This document shows, piece by piece, positions 25,513 through 35,264 of a stretch of DNA of 64,000 bases (position 1 is the first letter of the stretch; every line of letters starts with the position of its first letter). The position numbers and the translations under genes are program-made. The DNA lies in contig JADCHE010000011.1 of the NCBI GenBank assembly GCA_020248665.1, positions 26,018 to 90,017 of the forward strand. Reading direction: 5' to 3'. Source of the stretch: Burkholderiales bacterium (GTDB lineage Bacteria > Pseudomonadota > Gammaproteobacteria > Burkholderiales > Burkholderiaceae_E). Under the pieces are notes generated by a model. The model did no database searches. It had not been told where the DNA came from and was given only the letters and a program-made list of their open reading frames with translations.

Positions 25513-27031
25513 CCCCGCCCTGTCCGGGCTGGACCTCGAGCGCGACCGCGTCGCGATGATCGAGGCGCCCGACGAGTCGACGCGCGTGCGCAGCCACAAG
25601 GCGCGCACTGCGCTGTTCCTGTCGGCGATGCGGCACTTCGCCGCGGACCTGCGCGCCGAGGGCGTGCCGCTCGACTACGTGGCACTCGACGACGCCGGGC
25701 CGCCGACGCTTCCCGGCCGCCTCGAGGCGCTGCTCGACATGCTGCGCCCGCGCGAGCTCGTCGTCTGCGAGCCCGGCGAGTGGCGGCTGCTTGTCGCGCT
25801 GCAGGACCTCGCCGCGCGCCGCGCTCTGCCACTGCGCGTGCTGCCCGACACCCATTTCCTGTGCTCGACCGAGGACTTCGCGCGCTGGGCCGGCCGCGGC
25901 AAGGCGCTGCGGATGGAGGCCTTCTATCGCCGGATGCGCGTGCGCCACCGCGTGCTGTTGCGCGACGACGGTCAACCCGAGGGCGGACGCTGGAACTTCG
26001 ACGAGGACAACCGCGGCGCGTTCCCGAAGTCGGGGCCCGGCGCGATCCCGCCGCCCGCGCGCTTCGAGCCCGACGCGACCACGCGCGAGGTGATCGCGCT
26101 CGTCGAGCGGCGCTTCCCCGACCATCCGGGCTCGACCGCCTCCTTCGGCTGGCCGGTCACGCGCGCGCAGGCGCTCGAGGCGCTCGCGCGCTTCGTCGGG
26201 ACGCGGCTCGCCGGCTTCGGCCGGTACCAGGACGCGATGTGGACCGGCACGCCGTTCGGATGGCACGCGCTGCTCGCGAGCAGCCTGAACCTGAAGCTGC
26301 TCGACCCGCGTGAGGTGGTCGGTGCGGTCGAGCGCGCGTGGCGCGCGCAGCCCGCAGCCGAGCGCGACGCCGACCGCGCGCCGCTGTCGCTCGCGACCGT
26401 CGAGGGCTTCGTGCGGCAGGTGCTCGGCTGGCGCGAGTTCGTCCGCGGCGTCTACTGGCTCGACATGCCCGGGATGGCCGACGCCAACCACTTCGGCGCC
26501 ACGCGGCCGCTGCCCGCGTGGTGGTGGCGCGCCGACACGCGGATGGCCTGCCTTCGCGAGACGATCGGCCAGACGATGCGCGAGGGCTATGCGCACCACA
26601 TCCAGCGCCTGATGGTCACCGGCAACTTCGCACTGCTCGCCGGCCTCGCGCCGCGCGAGGTCGCCGCGTGGTACCTCGCGGTCTACGTCGACGCGGTCGA
26701 GTGGGTCGAGCTGCCGAACGTCGCGGGCATGGCGCTGTACGCGAACGGCGGGCGCTTCACGACGAAGCCCTACGCCGCCAGCGGCGCGTACGTGAAGCGG
26801 ATGAGCGACTACTGCCGCGGCTGCGCGTACTCGCCCGAGGTGCGCACCGGCCCGCGCGCGTGTCCGATGACGACGCTGTACTGGCGCTTCCTCGATGCGC
26901 ACGAGTCCGAGCTCGCCGCGAACCCGCGCACCGCGCTGATGGCGCGCAACGTGGCGCGCCTGTCGGCCGACGAGCGCGCCGCGATCCGCGACTGGGGCGA
27001 GCGGCTGCTCGCCGACCTCGACCGGGTCTGA
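25460..27031 (+). CDS. [4Fe-4S] bacterial cryptochrome/(6-4) photolyase family protein
   Basis: This 523-residue protein is of the FeS-BCP/CryPro type. The N-terminal antenna domain opens with [15 protein letters not shown]. The C-terminal FAD domain holds [15 protein letters not shown] and [18 protein letters not shown]. The iron-sulfur cysteines are Cys364, Cys452, Cys455 and Cys468, with spacings 88, 3 and 13, the same as in Agrobacterium PhrB. These enzymes repair (6-4) photoproducts or act as light sensors. It overlaps DUF2256 by 53 bp and ends 48 bp from the convergent FIST gene. Light control by the upstream B12 regulator is likely. Confidence 0.93.
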   Translation: MAVESLRLVLGDQLSRDNPALSGLDLERDRVAMIEAPDESTRVRSHKARTALFLSAMRHFAADLRAEGVPLDYVALDDAGPPTLPGRLEALLDMLRPRELVVCEPGEWRLLVALQDLAARRALPLRVLPDTHFLCSTEDFARWAGRGKALRMEAFYRRMRVRHRVLLRDDGQPEGGRWNFDEDNRGAFPKSGPGAIPPPARFEPDATTREVIALVERRFPDHPGSTASFGWPVTRAQALEALARFVGTRLAGFGRYQDAMWTGTPFGWHALLASSLNLKLLDPREVVGAVERAWRAQPAAERDADRAPLSLATVEGFVRQVLGWREFVRGVYWLDMPGMADANHFGATRPLPAWWWRADTRMACLRETIGQTMREGYAHHIQRLMVTGNFALLAGLAPREVAAWYLAVYVDAVEWVELPNVAGMALYANGGRFTTKPYAASGAYVKRMSDYCRGCAYSPEVRTGPRACPMTTLYWRFLDAHESELAANPRTALMARNVARLSADERAAIRDWGERLLADLDRV

Positions 27032-27079
27032 GCGGGCGGCCGCGGGACACGATCGCGCGGCGACCGGCGCCGCGCCGCG

Positions 27080-28297
27080 TCAGACCGTGCCGCGCGGCCC
27101 GGCGAACAGCGTCAGCACGCCGGTGTGTCCGTAGAGGCGATGGTTCGCGATCTCGCCGTTCGCGAAGAAGCCGACCAGCGGGAAGTCGCCCAGCTGCGAC
27201 TGCAGCAGCCCGACCTCGGCCGACGGCGCGCCGAACAGCGCGCGGCCGCGCGCGACGCACGACACGTAGACGCCGCCGCGGATCGCCAGGCCGTCGGTCT
27301 CGAGCTCGTCGCGCAGCTCGGTGCAGGTGCGCACGAGGTCCGCGCGCGCCGCGCGCGCGTCGCGTGTGCAGAACACCGCGCGGTCGCCCTCCTGCGGCAG
27401 CGCCGCGACCGCGACCAGCCGGTTGTGCGGGTCGATGCCGACGAGGTTGCGCACCAGGTAGTCGCCGAAGCCCGGCCGCGGCCCGCGCGACGGCCCCTCG
27501 CCGTCGGCGAGCCCGACGAACAGGCCCGCGCGCACGCGCTCGGCCGGCATCGCGCGCATCAGCGCCGCGCCGTCGCGGCTCGCGCGCGCCTCCTCCGCGA
27601 CGCCGAGGTCGGCGAGCAGCACGTCGAGCGCGGGGCGGCCGTCGAGCGTGCGGATCAGGTTCGAGCTGCAGGCCGAGATCACGTGCTCGCCGGCGATCGG
27701 CGAACAGCCCTGCGTGACCCGCGTGCGCAGGTCGACGTCGGACGAGAACACCACGCCCGACAGGCCGCCCGAGACCACGCGGTCGGCGAGCTGCGGCAGC
27801 GGCTCGACGCGTCCGCTCGCGATGCCGCCGAACAGCCGGCCGGATGCGACCTTGACCGCCATGTCCTCGACCAGCTCGGCGAGGTCGGGCGTCGCGGGGT
27901 CGGCGTGCACGAGCGCGGTCTGCGCGGCGACCGCGCCGTCGGCCGTGCGCGCGCCCGGGGCCGGCGGCGGGCGCGAGCCGGAGAACACCTGGAAGCCGTC
28001 CTCGGGCAGGTCGCACAGCATCAGCGCGACCGCCGGCTCGTCGTCGTACTCGACGCCGCTGGCGACGATCGACTGCCCGCAGGTGCCCGCCCAGTGCGCG
28101 ACACCGGTGCGGCGCTTGAGCAGATCGAGCAGTCCGGCCGCGTGCGGCGCGAGCGCGGGCGTGAGGTACACGAGCCCGAGGCTTGCGGCCTGCGACCAGC
28201 CCGGCTGTCCGGCACGGCCCTCGACCTGCGCGAGCGCGAGCTCGGCCGCCATCCGCCAGTCGGGATGGGTCGCGTGGCCGTGACGGAACAGCGTCAC
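27080..28297 (-). CDS. FIST-domain sensory protein
   Basis: This 405-residue protein has FIST_N (about residues 30-220, with GTCGQSIVASGVEYDDEPAV) and FIST_C (about 230-385, with YLVRNLVGIDPHNRL and FPLVGFFANGEIA). FIST domains are small-ligand sensors found in signalling proteins; here no output domain is fused. The GTG start at 28297 overlaps the PhaM stop (GTGA), so the two are translated together. It lies tail-to-tail with the photolyase. A partner histidine kinase is not in view, so its output is unknown. Confidence 0.85.
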   Translation of the reverse strand: MTLFRHGHATHPDWRMAAELALAQVEGRAGQPGWSQAASLGLVYLTPALAPHAAGLLDLLKRRTGVAHWAGTCGQSIVASGVEYDDEPAVALMLCDLPEDGFQVFSGSRPPPAPGARTADGAVAAQTALVHADPATPDLAELVEDMAVKVASGRLFGGIASGRVEPLPQLADRVVSGGLSGVVFSSDVDLRTRVTQGCSPIAGEHVISACSSNLIRTLDGRPALDVLLADLGVAEEARASRDGAALMRAMPAERVRAGLFVGLADGEGPSRGPRPGFGDYLVRNLVGIDPHNRLVAVAALPQEGDRAVFCTRDARAARADLVRTCTELRDELETDGLAIRGGVYVSCVARGRALFGAPSAEVGLLQSQLGDFPLVGFFANGEIANHRLYGHTGVLTLFAGPRGTV

Positions 28298-28983
28298 GGA
28301 GTCGCCTTCGGCGCGCGGGGCTTCGAGGGCGCGCGCTTGCGCTTGGCCGGCACGCGCTTGGCCGGCGCGCGCGCTGGCTTCGGCGCGGCGGCCTTGGCCA
28401 CCTCGCCGGCCGCGCTGCCGGCGACCTTCATCGCGTTGACCGCCGCGTTCTGCAGTCCCCCGCCCGACATCGCCGCCTCGGCGACCTGGTTGAAGTTCTG
28501 CTGCAGCAGGTTCCACCACGCGGTCGGGCTGATGCCGGCGAGCGGCAACGTGGCGGCCGACGCGGCGGCGCCCTTGCGCGCGGGGGGGGCAGGCTCGGCC
28601 GCCTCGGGCGCCGGGGCGGGCGCGGGCGCGGGCGCGGGCGGGGCCGCGGGTTTCGCGCGCGCGGCGACGCCTTCGGCCGAGGCCATCGGCAGCGTGCCCA
28701 GGGTCGCGCCGAACGCCTTGACCGCGGCGAGCGTGCCGCGCTGGATCTCGAGGCCCTGGATCGTGCCGTGAAGCATGCTGAGGTTCACGTTCAGCCACTG
28801 CTCGACCGCCTTCAGGTCGGCGATGCGCTTGTCGAGCTCCTCGATGTCGACCGTCGGCACCAGCGTGCTCGGGATGTTCAGCGTGGACCAGGCGCGCTTG
28901 ACGAACTCGACGCTGTCGAGCATCTGCCCGATGCCGCCGATCGCCATCTTGCTCATGTCGAACGCCGTCTTCGATCCGGCCAT
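28294..28983 (-). CDS. phaM: PhaM-type polyhydroxyalkanoate granule protein
   Basis: This 229-residue protein has the PhaM core DIEELDKRIADLKAVEQWL at residues 47-65 and QGLEIQRGTLAAVKAFG. An Ala/Pro repeat follows (about 110-130), and a Lys/Arg/Pro/Ala tail at 200-229 resembles histone H1-like tails. PhaM activates PHA synthase and tethers granules to the nucleoid through such tails. The protein lacks the usual phasin_2 length but keeps the core. It heads a two-gene unit with the FIST protein. No phaC is in the window, so the PHA role rests on family knowledge. Confidence 0.88.
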   Translation of the reverse strand: MAGSKTAFDMSKMAIGGIGQMLDSVEFVKRAWSTLNIPSTLVPTVDIEELDKRIADLKAVEQWLNVNLSMLHGTIQGLEIQRGTLAAVKAFGATLGTLPMASAEGVAARAKPAAPPAPAPAPAPAPEAAEPAPPARKGAAASAATLPLAGISPTAWWNLLQQNFNQVAEAAMSGGGLQNAAVNAMKVAGSAAGEVAKAAAPKPARAPAKRVPAKRKRAPSKPRAPKATP

Positions 28984-29017
28984 CGTGTTCGCCTTTCGCG
29001 TGAGGATGCGTCGGCGA

Positions 29018-29047
29018 ACGATAGCAGCAGCGCAGACCCGGCTACAA
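29018..29047 (-). promoter_or_regulatory. Possible phaM promoter
   Basis: The minus strand has TTGTAG (29047-29042) and TATCGT (29023-29018) 18 bp apart, upstream of the phaM ATG at 28983. Four of six bases match each box. It is the best candidate between the ghrA-like stop and phaM. Confidence 0.35.
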
Positions 29048-29074
29048 CGCCGCGTCCCGCCGCGCGGCGCGACC

Positions 29075-30004
29075 TCAGTAGCCGCGCACCGGGTCGACCG
29101 GGCGGCGCAGCGGCTCGCCGCGGCCGAGCCGCTCGATCTCCTCGGCGAACTGCGCCATCACCGTGTCCGGGTCGAGCTGGCCCGCGACGTGGGGCGTCAG
29201 CGTGAGGTTCGGCGCGTCCCACAGCGGGTCGTCGGCCGGCATCGGCTCGCGGGCCTGCACGTCGATCGTCGCGCCCGAGAGCTGCCCGCTCGCGAGCGCC
29301 GCGATCAGGTCCGGCTCGACGACGTGCCCGCCGCGGCCGATGTTCACGAAGAACGCGCCGCGCGGCAGCCGCGCGAGCAGCGCCGCGTCGACGAGCCCGG
29401 TCGTCTCCGGCGTCAGCGGCAGCGCGCAGACCAGCACGCGCGCGCGCGGCAGCGCGGCGGCGAGCCCGTCGGCGCCCGCGAAGGTCTCGATGCCCGGCAC
29501 GTCGCGCGGCGAGCGGCTCCAGCCCGACACGACGAAGCCCATCGTCGCGAGCGAGCGCGCGATCCGCATGCCGATCGGGCCGAGCCCGAGCACCAGCGCC
29601 GGCAGGCCGACCGCGGGCGCCCGGTGGCGCGTCCAGTCGCGCGCGGCCTGCTGCGCGCGGTAGCGTGGCGCGATGCGCAGGTGGTCGAGCGCCGCGTGCA
29701 CCACGTACTGCGCGAGCTCGATCGCCTGCGCGTCGTCCGCGACCCGCGCGATCGGCAGGCCGGGCGGCAGGTCGGGCGTCGCGAGCAGCTTGTCGACGCC
29801 GGCCGCGCAGTTGAACAGCAGCTCGAGGTTCGGCAGGCGCGGCAGCACCCCCGCCGGCAGTCGCCACGCGACCAGCCAGCGGATCGAGGCCGGGTCCCAG
29901 TCGCCGTCGATCGTCGTGTGCACCGGGTGCGGGAAGCCGCGCGCGCGCAGCGCCTCGGCGAAGGGCTCGGGCGGCATCGGCCTGGAGAGGATCAGCGCGG
30001 CCAT
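29075..30004 (-). CDS. ghrA: Glyoxylate/hydroxypyruvate reductase A-like D-2-hydroxyacid dehydrogenase
   Basis: This 309-residue enzyme is a D-isomer-specific 2-hydroxyacid dehydrogenase of the GhrA branch. Seen are the NAD(P) motif [17 protein letters not shown] near 138, [11 protein letters not shown] near 65, the arginine motif [25 protein letters not shown] with the nearby glutamate, and the catalytic His in LTPHVAGQ. It reduces glyoxylate or hydroxypyruvate with NADPH. It starts 10 bp after the enoyl-CoA hydratase-like gene ends, so the two may form an operon. The gene name is a best family match, not proof of substrate. Confidence 0.85.
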   Translation of the reverse strand: MAALILSRPMPPEPFAEALRARGFPHPVHTTIDGDWDPASIRWLVAWRLPAGVLPRLPNLELLFNCAAGVDKLLATPDLPPGLPIARVADDAQAIELAQYVVHAALDHLRIAPRYRAQQAARDWTRHRAPAVGLPALVLGLGPIGMRIARSLATMGFVVSGWSRSPRDVPGIETFAGADGLAAALPRARVLVCALPLTPETTGLVDAALLARLPRGAFFVNIGRGGHVVEPDLIAALASGQLSGATIDVQAREPMPADDPLWDAPNLTLTPHVAGQLDPDTVMAQFAEEIERLGRGEPLRRPVDPVRGY

Positions 30005-30014
30005 CGTCGCCGCC

Positions 30015-30833
30015 TCAGAACGGCTCGCGCCCGTCGAAGCGCGGCGCGCGCTTCTCGCGCAGCGCGGCCACGCCCTCCTTCACGTCCGGCCCCGCGAAGC
30101 CCATGAACTCGAGCGCGAGCGAGGCGTCGAACGCCGGGCCCGCCGAGCGCAGCCAGTTGTTCAGCGCGTACTTGGTCCAGCGGATCGCGGTCTGGCTGCC
30201 GGTGGCGAGCTTGCGGGCGACCTCGAACGACCGGGCGTGCAGCGCCGCCTCGTCGTCGACGACGAGCGACACCAGCCCGATCCGCTCGGCCTCCTCGCCG
30301 CTCAGCGGCTCGCACAGCATCAGGTAGTACTTCGCCTTGGCCATGCCGCACAGCAGCGGCCAGATCACCGCCGCGTGGTCGCCGGCGGCCACGCCCAGCC
30401 GCGTGTGCGCGTCGACCAGCTTGGCGTCGCGCGTGGCGATAGACACGTCGGCGAGCACGCCGCACACCAGCCCCGCTCCCGCGGCCGGGCCGTGCATCGC
30501 CGAGACGATCGGCTTGCCGCAGTTGATCATGTTGTAGACGAGGTCCTTCGCCTCGCGCCAGACGCGCGCGCGCACGTGGAAGTCGTCGGCCATCGCCTCG
30601 ACCAGCGACGCGTCGCCGCCGGCCGAGAAGCCGCGCCCCTCGCCGCGGATCAGCGCCACCTTCACCGCAGGGTCGGCGTCGAGCGTGCGCCAGACCTCGG
30701 TCATCTCGAAGTGAGTGCGGTCGTCGGCGGTCGGCAGCTTCTGCCCCGGCCGGCAGGTCATCACGATCTCGAGCACGCCGTCGTCGTGCTTCTCGAGGCG
30801 CAGCGAGCGGTAGTCGTCGTAGGCGAGCGGCAT
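30015..30833 (-). CDS. Enoyl-CoA hydratase/isomerase family protein
   Basis: This 272-residue crotonase-fold protein shows the oxyanion-hole segment [15 protein letters not shown] near residue 65 and the [21 protein letters not shown] block. In the second active-site loop ([16 protein letters not shown]) the usual glutamate of hydratases is not at the expected place, so the reaction may differ from simple hydration. A TACAAT -10-like element lies about 30 bp upstream, but a fitting -35 was not found. It is divergent from cysK and leads into the hydroxyacid reductase gene. Confidence 0.85.
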   Translation of the reverse strand: MPLAYDDYRSLRLEKHDDGVLEIVMTCRPGQKLPTADDRTHFEMTEVWRTLDADPAVKVALIRGEGRGFSAGGDASLVEAMADDFHVRARVWREAKDLVYNMINCGKPIVSAMHGPAAGAGLVCGVLADVSIATRDAKLVDAHTRLGVAAGDHAAVIWPLLCGMAKAKYYLMLCEPLSGEEAERIGLVSLVVDDEAALHARSFEVARKLATGSQTAIRWTKYALNNWLRSAGPAFDASLALEFMGFAGPDVKEGVAALREKRAPRFDGREPF

Positions 30834-30999
30834 GTCGGGGCCCGGGCGGTCGGTGGATCGGCGATTGTAGGGCCCGCCCGCGCGGCGCGCGCCGACGCGT
30901 TCCGGCGCCCGCATGAGCACATGCGCGCGGCGCCGGTGCTTGGCGCGGCGGGGCGCGGCGGGGTACCGTCGCCGGTCCACGACCCCACCGGAGCACGCG

Positions 31000-31920
<921 letters not shown>

Positions 31921-31959
31921 CGCGGGGCGGGCGGGGCGTGAAGGGCGGGCGCGGCGGCC

Positions 31960-32946
31960 TCAGCCGCCCGCCTTGGCCACCGTCTGCTCGATCGCCCCGA
32001 ACACGGACATCCCGTCGGCGCCGACCATCTCGATCCGGATGGTGTCGCCGAACTTCATGAACGCGGTCTGCGGCGCGCCCGACTCGATCGTCTCGAGCGA
32101 GCGCACCTCGGCGATGCACGACCAGCCCTTCGAGGCGTCCTTGTTCGACACCGTGCCCGAGCCGACGATGCTGCCGGCGCGCGCGTTGCGCGTCTTCGCG
32201 ACGTGCGCGACCAGTCGGTGGAAGTCGAACACCATGTCGGTGCCGGCGTCGGCCTCGCCGACCTTGCGCCCGTTCCACCAGCAGCGCATCGGCAGGTGGA
32301 CCTTGCCGTCGCGCCACGCCTCGCCGAGCTCGTCGGGCGTCACCGCGACCGGGCCGAACGCGGTCGCAGGCTTGCCCTGGAAGAAGCCGAAGCCCTTCGC
32401 GAGCTCGGCGGGGATCAGGTTGCGCAGGCTCCAGTCGTTGACGAGCATCAGCAGCTTCACGTGCGACGCGCAGTCCTCGGGCGTCGCGCCCATCGGCACG
32501 TCGTCGGTCACCACCGCGACCTCGGCCTCGAAGTCGATGCCCCAGTCCTCCGACAGGAACGGCGCGTCGTCGCAGGGGCCGAGGAAGTCGTCGGAGCCGC
32601 CCTGGTACATCAGCGGATCGGTCCAGAAGGTCGCCGGCATCTCGGCGTTGCGCGCGCGGCGGACCAGCTCGACGTGATTCACGTAGGCCGAGCCGTCGGC
32701 CCACTGGAACGCGCGCGGCAGCGGCGCCATGCACTGCCGCGGATCGAACGCGAACGCGTGACGCGCCTTGCCCGAGTTCAACGTCTGGTAGAGGTCCTCG
32801 AGCTGCGGCGACACGAAGCCCCAGTCGTCGAGCGCGCGCTGCAGCGTCGGCGCGATGCCGTTCGCGATGTGCGCGGTCGACAGGTCGCGCGAGACGACGA
32901 GCAGCTGGCCGTCGCGGCTGCCGTCCTTCATCGTGGCGAGCTTCAT
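31960..32946 (-). CDS. Fumarylacetoacetate hydrolase-family protein
   Basis: This 328-residue protein has the FAH fold with metal ligands in DWGIDFEAEVAVVTDD (E-x-E and the following Asp) and the conserved GSGTVSN and FGDTIRIEM stretches. It is the two-domain FAH type that cleaves C-C bonds of beta-dicarbonyl compounds. It could serve tyrosine breakdown with the hpd gene at 55 kb, but that gene is 22 kb away and no maleylacetoacetate isomerase is seen, so a different substrate is possible. It starts at ATG 32946. Confidence 0.85.
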   Translation of the reverse strand: MKLATMKDGSRDGQLLVVSRDLSTAHIANGIAPTLQRALDDWGFVSPQLEDLYQTLNSGKARHAFAFDPRQCMAPLPRAFQWADGSAYVNHVELVRRARNAEMPATFWTDPLMYQGGSDDFLGPCDDAPFLSEDWGIDFEAEVAVVTDDVPMGATPEDCASHVKLLMLVNDWSLRNLIPAELAKGFGFFQGKPATAFGPVAVTPDELGEAWRDGKVHLPMRCWWNGRKVGEADAGTDMVFDFHRLVAHVAKTRNARAGSIVGSGTVSNKDASKGWSCIAEVRSLETIESGAPQTAFMKFGDTIRIEMVGADGMSVFGAIEQTVAKAGG

Positions 32947-33028
32947 CGGGGCTCCAGGGCGAGGGTCGGGGGACGGCGAGGATAGCGCATCGCCTCCGCC
33001 GATCCGGTCCACGCGCCGGGCAGCGGCT

Positions 33029-33255
33029 TCAGAACGCCCAGCGTGCCGACAGCGTCGCGGACGTCGTGCTCACGACGTTGTAGAGCTCGTCGTTGTCGAC
33101 GCCGCCGCGCAGGTGCCGCAACCCCGCGGCGACCGACCAGCCCGGGGCGAGCGCCCAGCGCACGCGGGCCGCGCTGTCCCACAGCCCGGTGCCGCCCGGA
33201 CCGGGCGCGCCGTCGAGCTCCGCCTCGAAGGTCCAGCCGGTGCCGTGCGCGGCGC
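33029..33255 (-). pseudogene. C-terminal fragment of an outer-membrane beta-barrel protein
   Basis: The minus-strand frame ending at 33029 reads amphipathic strands (WTFEAELDGAP, AARVRWALAPGWSVAAGLRH, NVVSTTSATLSARWAF) with a terminal phenylalanine, the BAM recognition mark of outer-membrane barrels. No signal peptide or start lies upstream within a reasonable distance, and similarity ends near 33255. It appears to be the tail of a deleted gene. The remaining 217 bp up to the aldolase gene hold its ribosome site (GGGGAGGGA) and nothing else recognisable. Confidence 0.4.
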
Positions 33256-33472
33256 AGCGGCCTGCGGCACGCTGAGCGGTGTGGGGGCGGGCATCGGCGG
33301 CGCGTCCTCGTCGGCGCCGTCCATGCCCGCGCGGGCGGCGGTCGTCCGAGGGATGCCGGATCCGGATCGCCGGGCCTCGAAATTTCATGGTCCGGCCTGC
33401 TTGTCGCAACGGTCGGCGCGACGCTAACCTCTGCCGCAGCGGCCCCCGGGGCTGCGCGAGGGGAGGGAAGAC

Positions 33473-34243
33473 ATGTCCGTGCGCCCGCTGCGCGAGCAGG
33501 TGAGCGACGAGGAGTGGCGGCTGAGGGTGGATCTGGCCGCGTGCTACCGGCTGGTGGCGCTCTACGGCATGAGCGACCTGATCTTCACGCACCTCACCGT
33601 CAAGCTTCCCGCCAGCGTCACGGGCGGGACCGAGCACTTCCTGATCAATCCGTTCGGGATGCTGTTCGAAGAGATCACCGCATCGTCGCTGATCCGCATC
33701 GATCGGGACGGCAACCCGCTGACGGACTCGCCTCTGCCGGTCAACCGTGCGGGCTTCGTGATCCACGGCGCGATCCACGAGGCGCGTCCCGAGGTCGCCT
33801 GCGTGCTGCACACCCACACCCGCGCCGGCGTCGCCGTGAGCGCCCGGCAGGACGGCCTGCTGCCGCTGTCGCAGCAGGCGACGCTGGTGATGGGCTCGCT
33901 CGCCTATCACGACTACGAGGGCATCGCGGTGCGCGACGACGAGCGGGCGCGCCTGCAGCGCGACCTGGGCGCGCACGACTGCATGATCCTGCGCAACCAC
34001 GGGCTGCTGACCGTCGGCATGACGATCGCCGACGCGTTCTGGCGGATGTACACGCTCGAGAGCGCCTGCCGCATCCAGGTCGATGCCCAGCACGGAGGCG
34101 GCCGGCTGGTACTCGTGGACCGGCAGATCGTCGACGGCGTCACCGAGGCGGTCTCGGCCGTCTCGGACGCACACCCGGCCCGCCTGGCGTGGCCCGCGCT
34201 GCGTCGGCGGCTCGACGAGGTCTCGCCCGGCTACGATCACTGA
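33473..34243 (+). CDS. Class II aldolase/adducin-family protein
   Basis: This 256-residue protein has the metal-binding histidines of class II aldolases in VLHTHTRAGVAVSA, the glycine/asparagine region near residue 45 (GMSDLIFTHLTVKLP), and the later histidine in ILRNHGLLTVG. Proteins of this type include fuculose- and ribulose-phosphate aldolases, but many have no sugar-phosphate pocket and act on other beta-hydroxy or keto acids. It is followed after 16 bp by a TauD-type dioxygenase. Together they probably modify or cleave one substrate, perhaps the one brought in by the transporter at 36-41 kb. Confidence 0.88.
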   Translation: MSVRPLREQVSDEEWRLRVDLAACYRLVALYGMSDLIFTHLTVKLPASVTGGTEHFLINPFGMLFEEITASSLIRIDRDGNPLTDSPLPVNRAGFVIHGAIHEARPEVACVLHTHTRAGVAVSARQDGLLPLSQQATLVMGSLAYHDYEGIAVRDDERARLQRDLGAHDCMILRNHGLLTVGMTIADAFWRMYTLESACRIQVDAQHGGGRLVLVDRQIVDGVTEAVSAVSDAHPARLAWPALRRRLDEVSPGYDH

Positions 34244-34259
34244 CACAGGAGGGCGCACC

Positions 34260-35264
34260 GTGAACGCACCGAGGCTGCATGCCGGACCGTCCGCCTGGAC
34301 CCGGTCACAGATGGAGGCCGACCGGTCCTGGATGTGCACGCTCGACGCCGACGAGATCGACGACGTGCGTCGTGCGCTGTCGATCGCGCGCTCGACCGGT
34401 CGTCCGCCGGCCGCGCTCACCGCGGCGGACTTCCCGCTGCCGGTGCTCGGCGCGAGGATCCGCCGCCTGGTGCGGGAGCTCGACGAGGGACGCGGCTTCG
34501 AGCTGTGGCGCGGGCTGCCGGTCGACGAATGGAGCCTCGAGGAGCGGCAGACGGCCTACTGGTGCCTCGGCATGCACCTTGGGCGTCCGATCGTGCAGAA
34601 CGCCCGCGGCGAGCTGCTGGGCAGCGTGATGAACACCACCGGCACCGATCCGCAGACCAACGCCAACAGCCGCTTCTATCACACCAATGCCGCGGCGCCG
34701 TTCCACGTCGACGGCGCGGACGTGGTCGGGCTGATGTGCGTGCGTGGCGCGAAGGAAGGCGGCGCGAGCCTGATCGCCAGCTCGACCCGCATCCACGACG
34801 AGATCGTGCGCCGTCGCCCGGACCTGGTGCCGCTGCTGTTCGAGCCGCTGTGGTTCGATCACCGGGGCGAGCGGAACGCGGTCACCGGGGAGCCGTACTG
34901 GGTCACGTCGATCTGCGGCTGGTCGGGAGACAAGCTGTCGACGATGTACCTGCGGAACTTCATCGAATCGGGCCAGCGCTACCCGGGCGCACCGCCGCTC
35001 ACCGCGCGCCATCGCGAGCTCTTCGACCTGATCGACGCGCTTGCCGCGTCGGACGAGCTGTGCCTGTCGATGGACTTCCGGCCCGGCGACATCCAGTGGC
35101 TGAACAACCACGTGATCCTGCACTCGCGCACGAGCTTCGTCGACTGGCCCGACCCCGGGCGGCGTCGCTGGCTGTTGCGACTGTGGCTGAACCTGGAGAA
35201 GCGTGATCGCTTCACCGACACCTACGGCTTCTACGGCATCGCCACGGACCCGATCGCCGCCTGA
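34260..35264 (+). CDS. TauD/TfdA-family Fe(II)/2-oxoglutarate dioxygenase
   Basis: This 334-residue enzyme has the iron triad of the family: His149 and Asp151 in APFHVDGADVV and the distal His in NNHVILHSRTSF. A GRRRWLLRLWL segment after it supplies the 2-oxoglutarate-binding arginine. It would hydroxylate an unactivated carbon with O2 and 2-oxoglutarate. The start is GTG 34260 with AGGAGG at 34247-34252. It overlaps the 3' end of the convergent LysR gene by 34 bp. The substrate is unknown; taurine is unlikely, since no sulfonate genes are around. Confidence 0.88.
   Translation: MNAPRLHAGPSAWTRSQMEADRSWMCTLDADEIDDVRRALSIARSTGRPPAALTAADFPLPVLGARIRRLVRELDEGRGFELWRGLPVDEWSLEERQTAYWCLGMHLGRPIVQNARGELLGSVMNTTGTDPQTNANSRFYHTNAAAPFHVDGADVVGLMCVRGAKEGGASLIASSTRIHDEIVRRRPDLVPLLFEPLWFDHRGERNAVTGEPYWVTSICGWSGDKLSTMYLRNFIESGQRYPGAPPLTARHRELFDLIDALAASDELCLSMDFRPGDIQWLNNHVILHSRTSFVDWPDPGRRRWLLRLWLNLEKRDRFTDTYGFYGIATDPIAA

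Noticed and set aside
30864..30869. TACAAT as -10 box of the enoyl-CoA hydratase-like gene
   Set aside because: No acceptable -35 at 16-18 bp; reported only as a remark.
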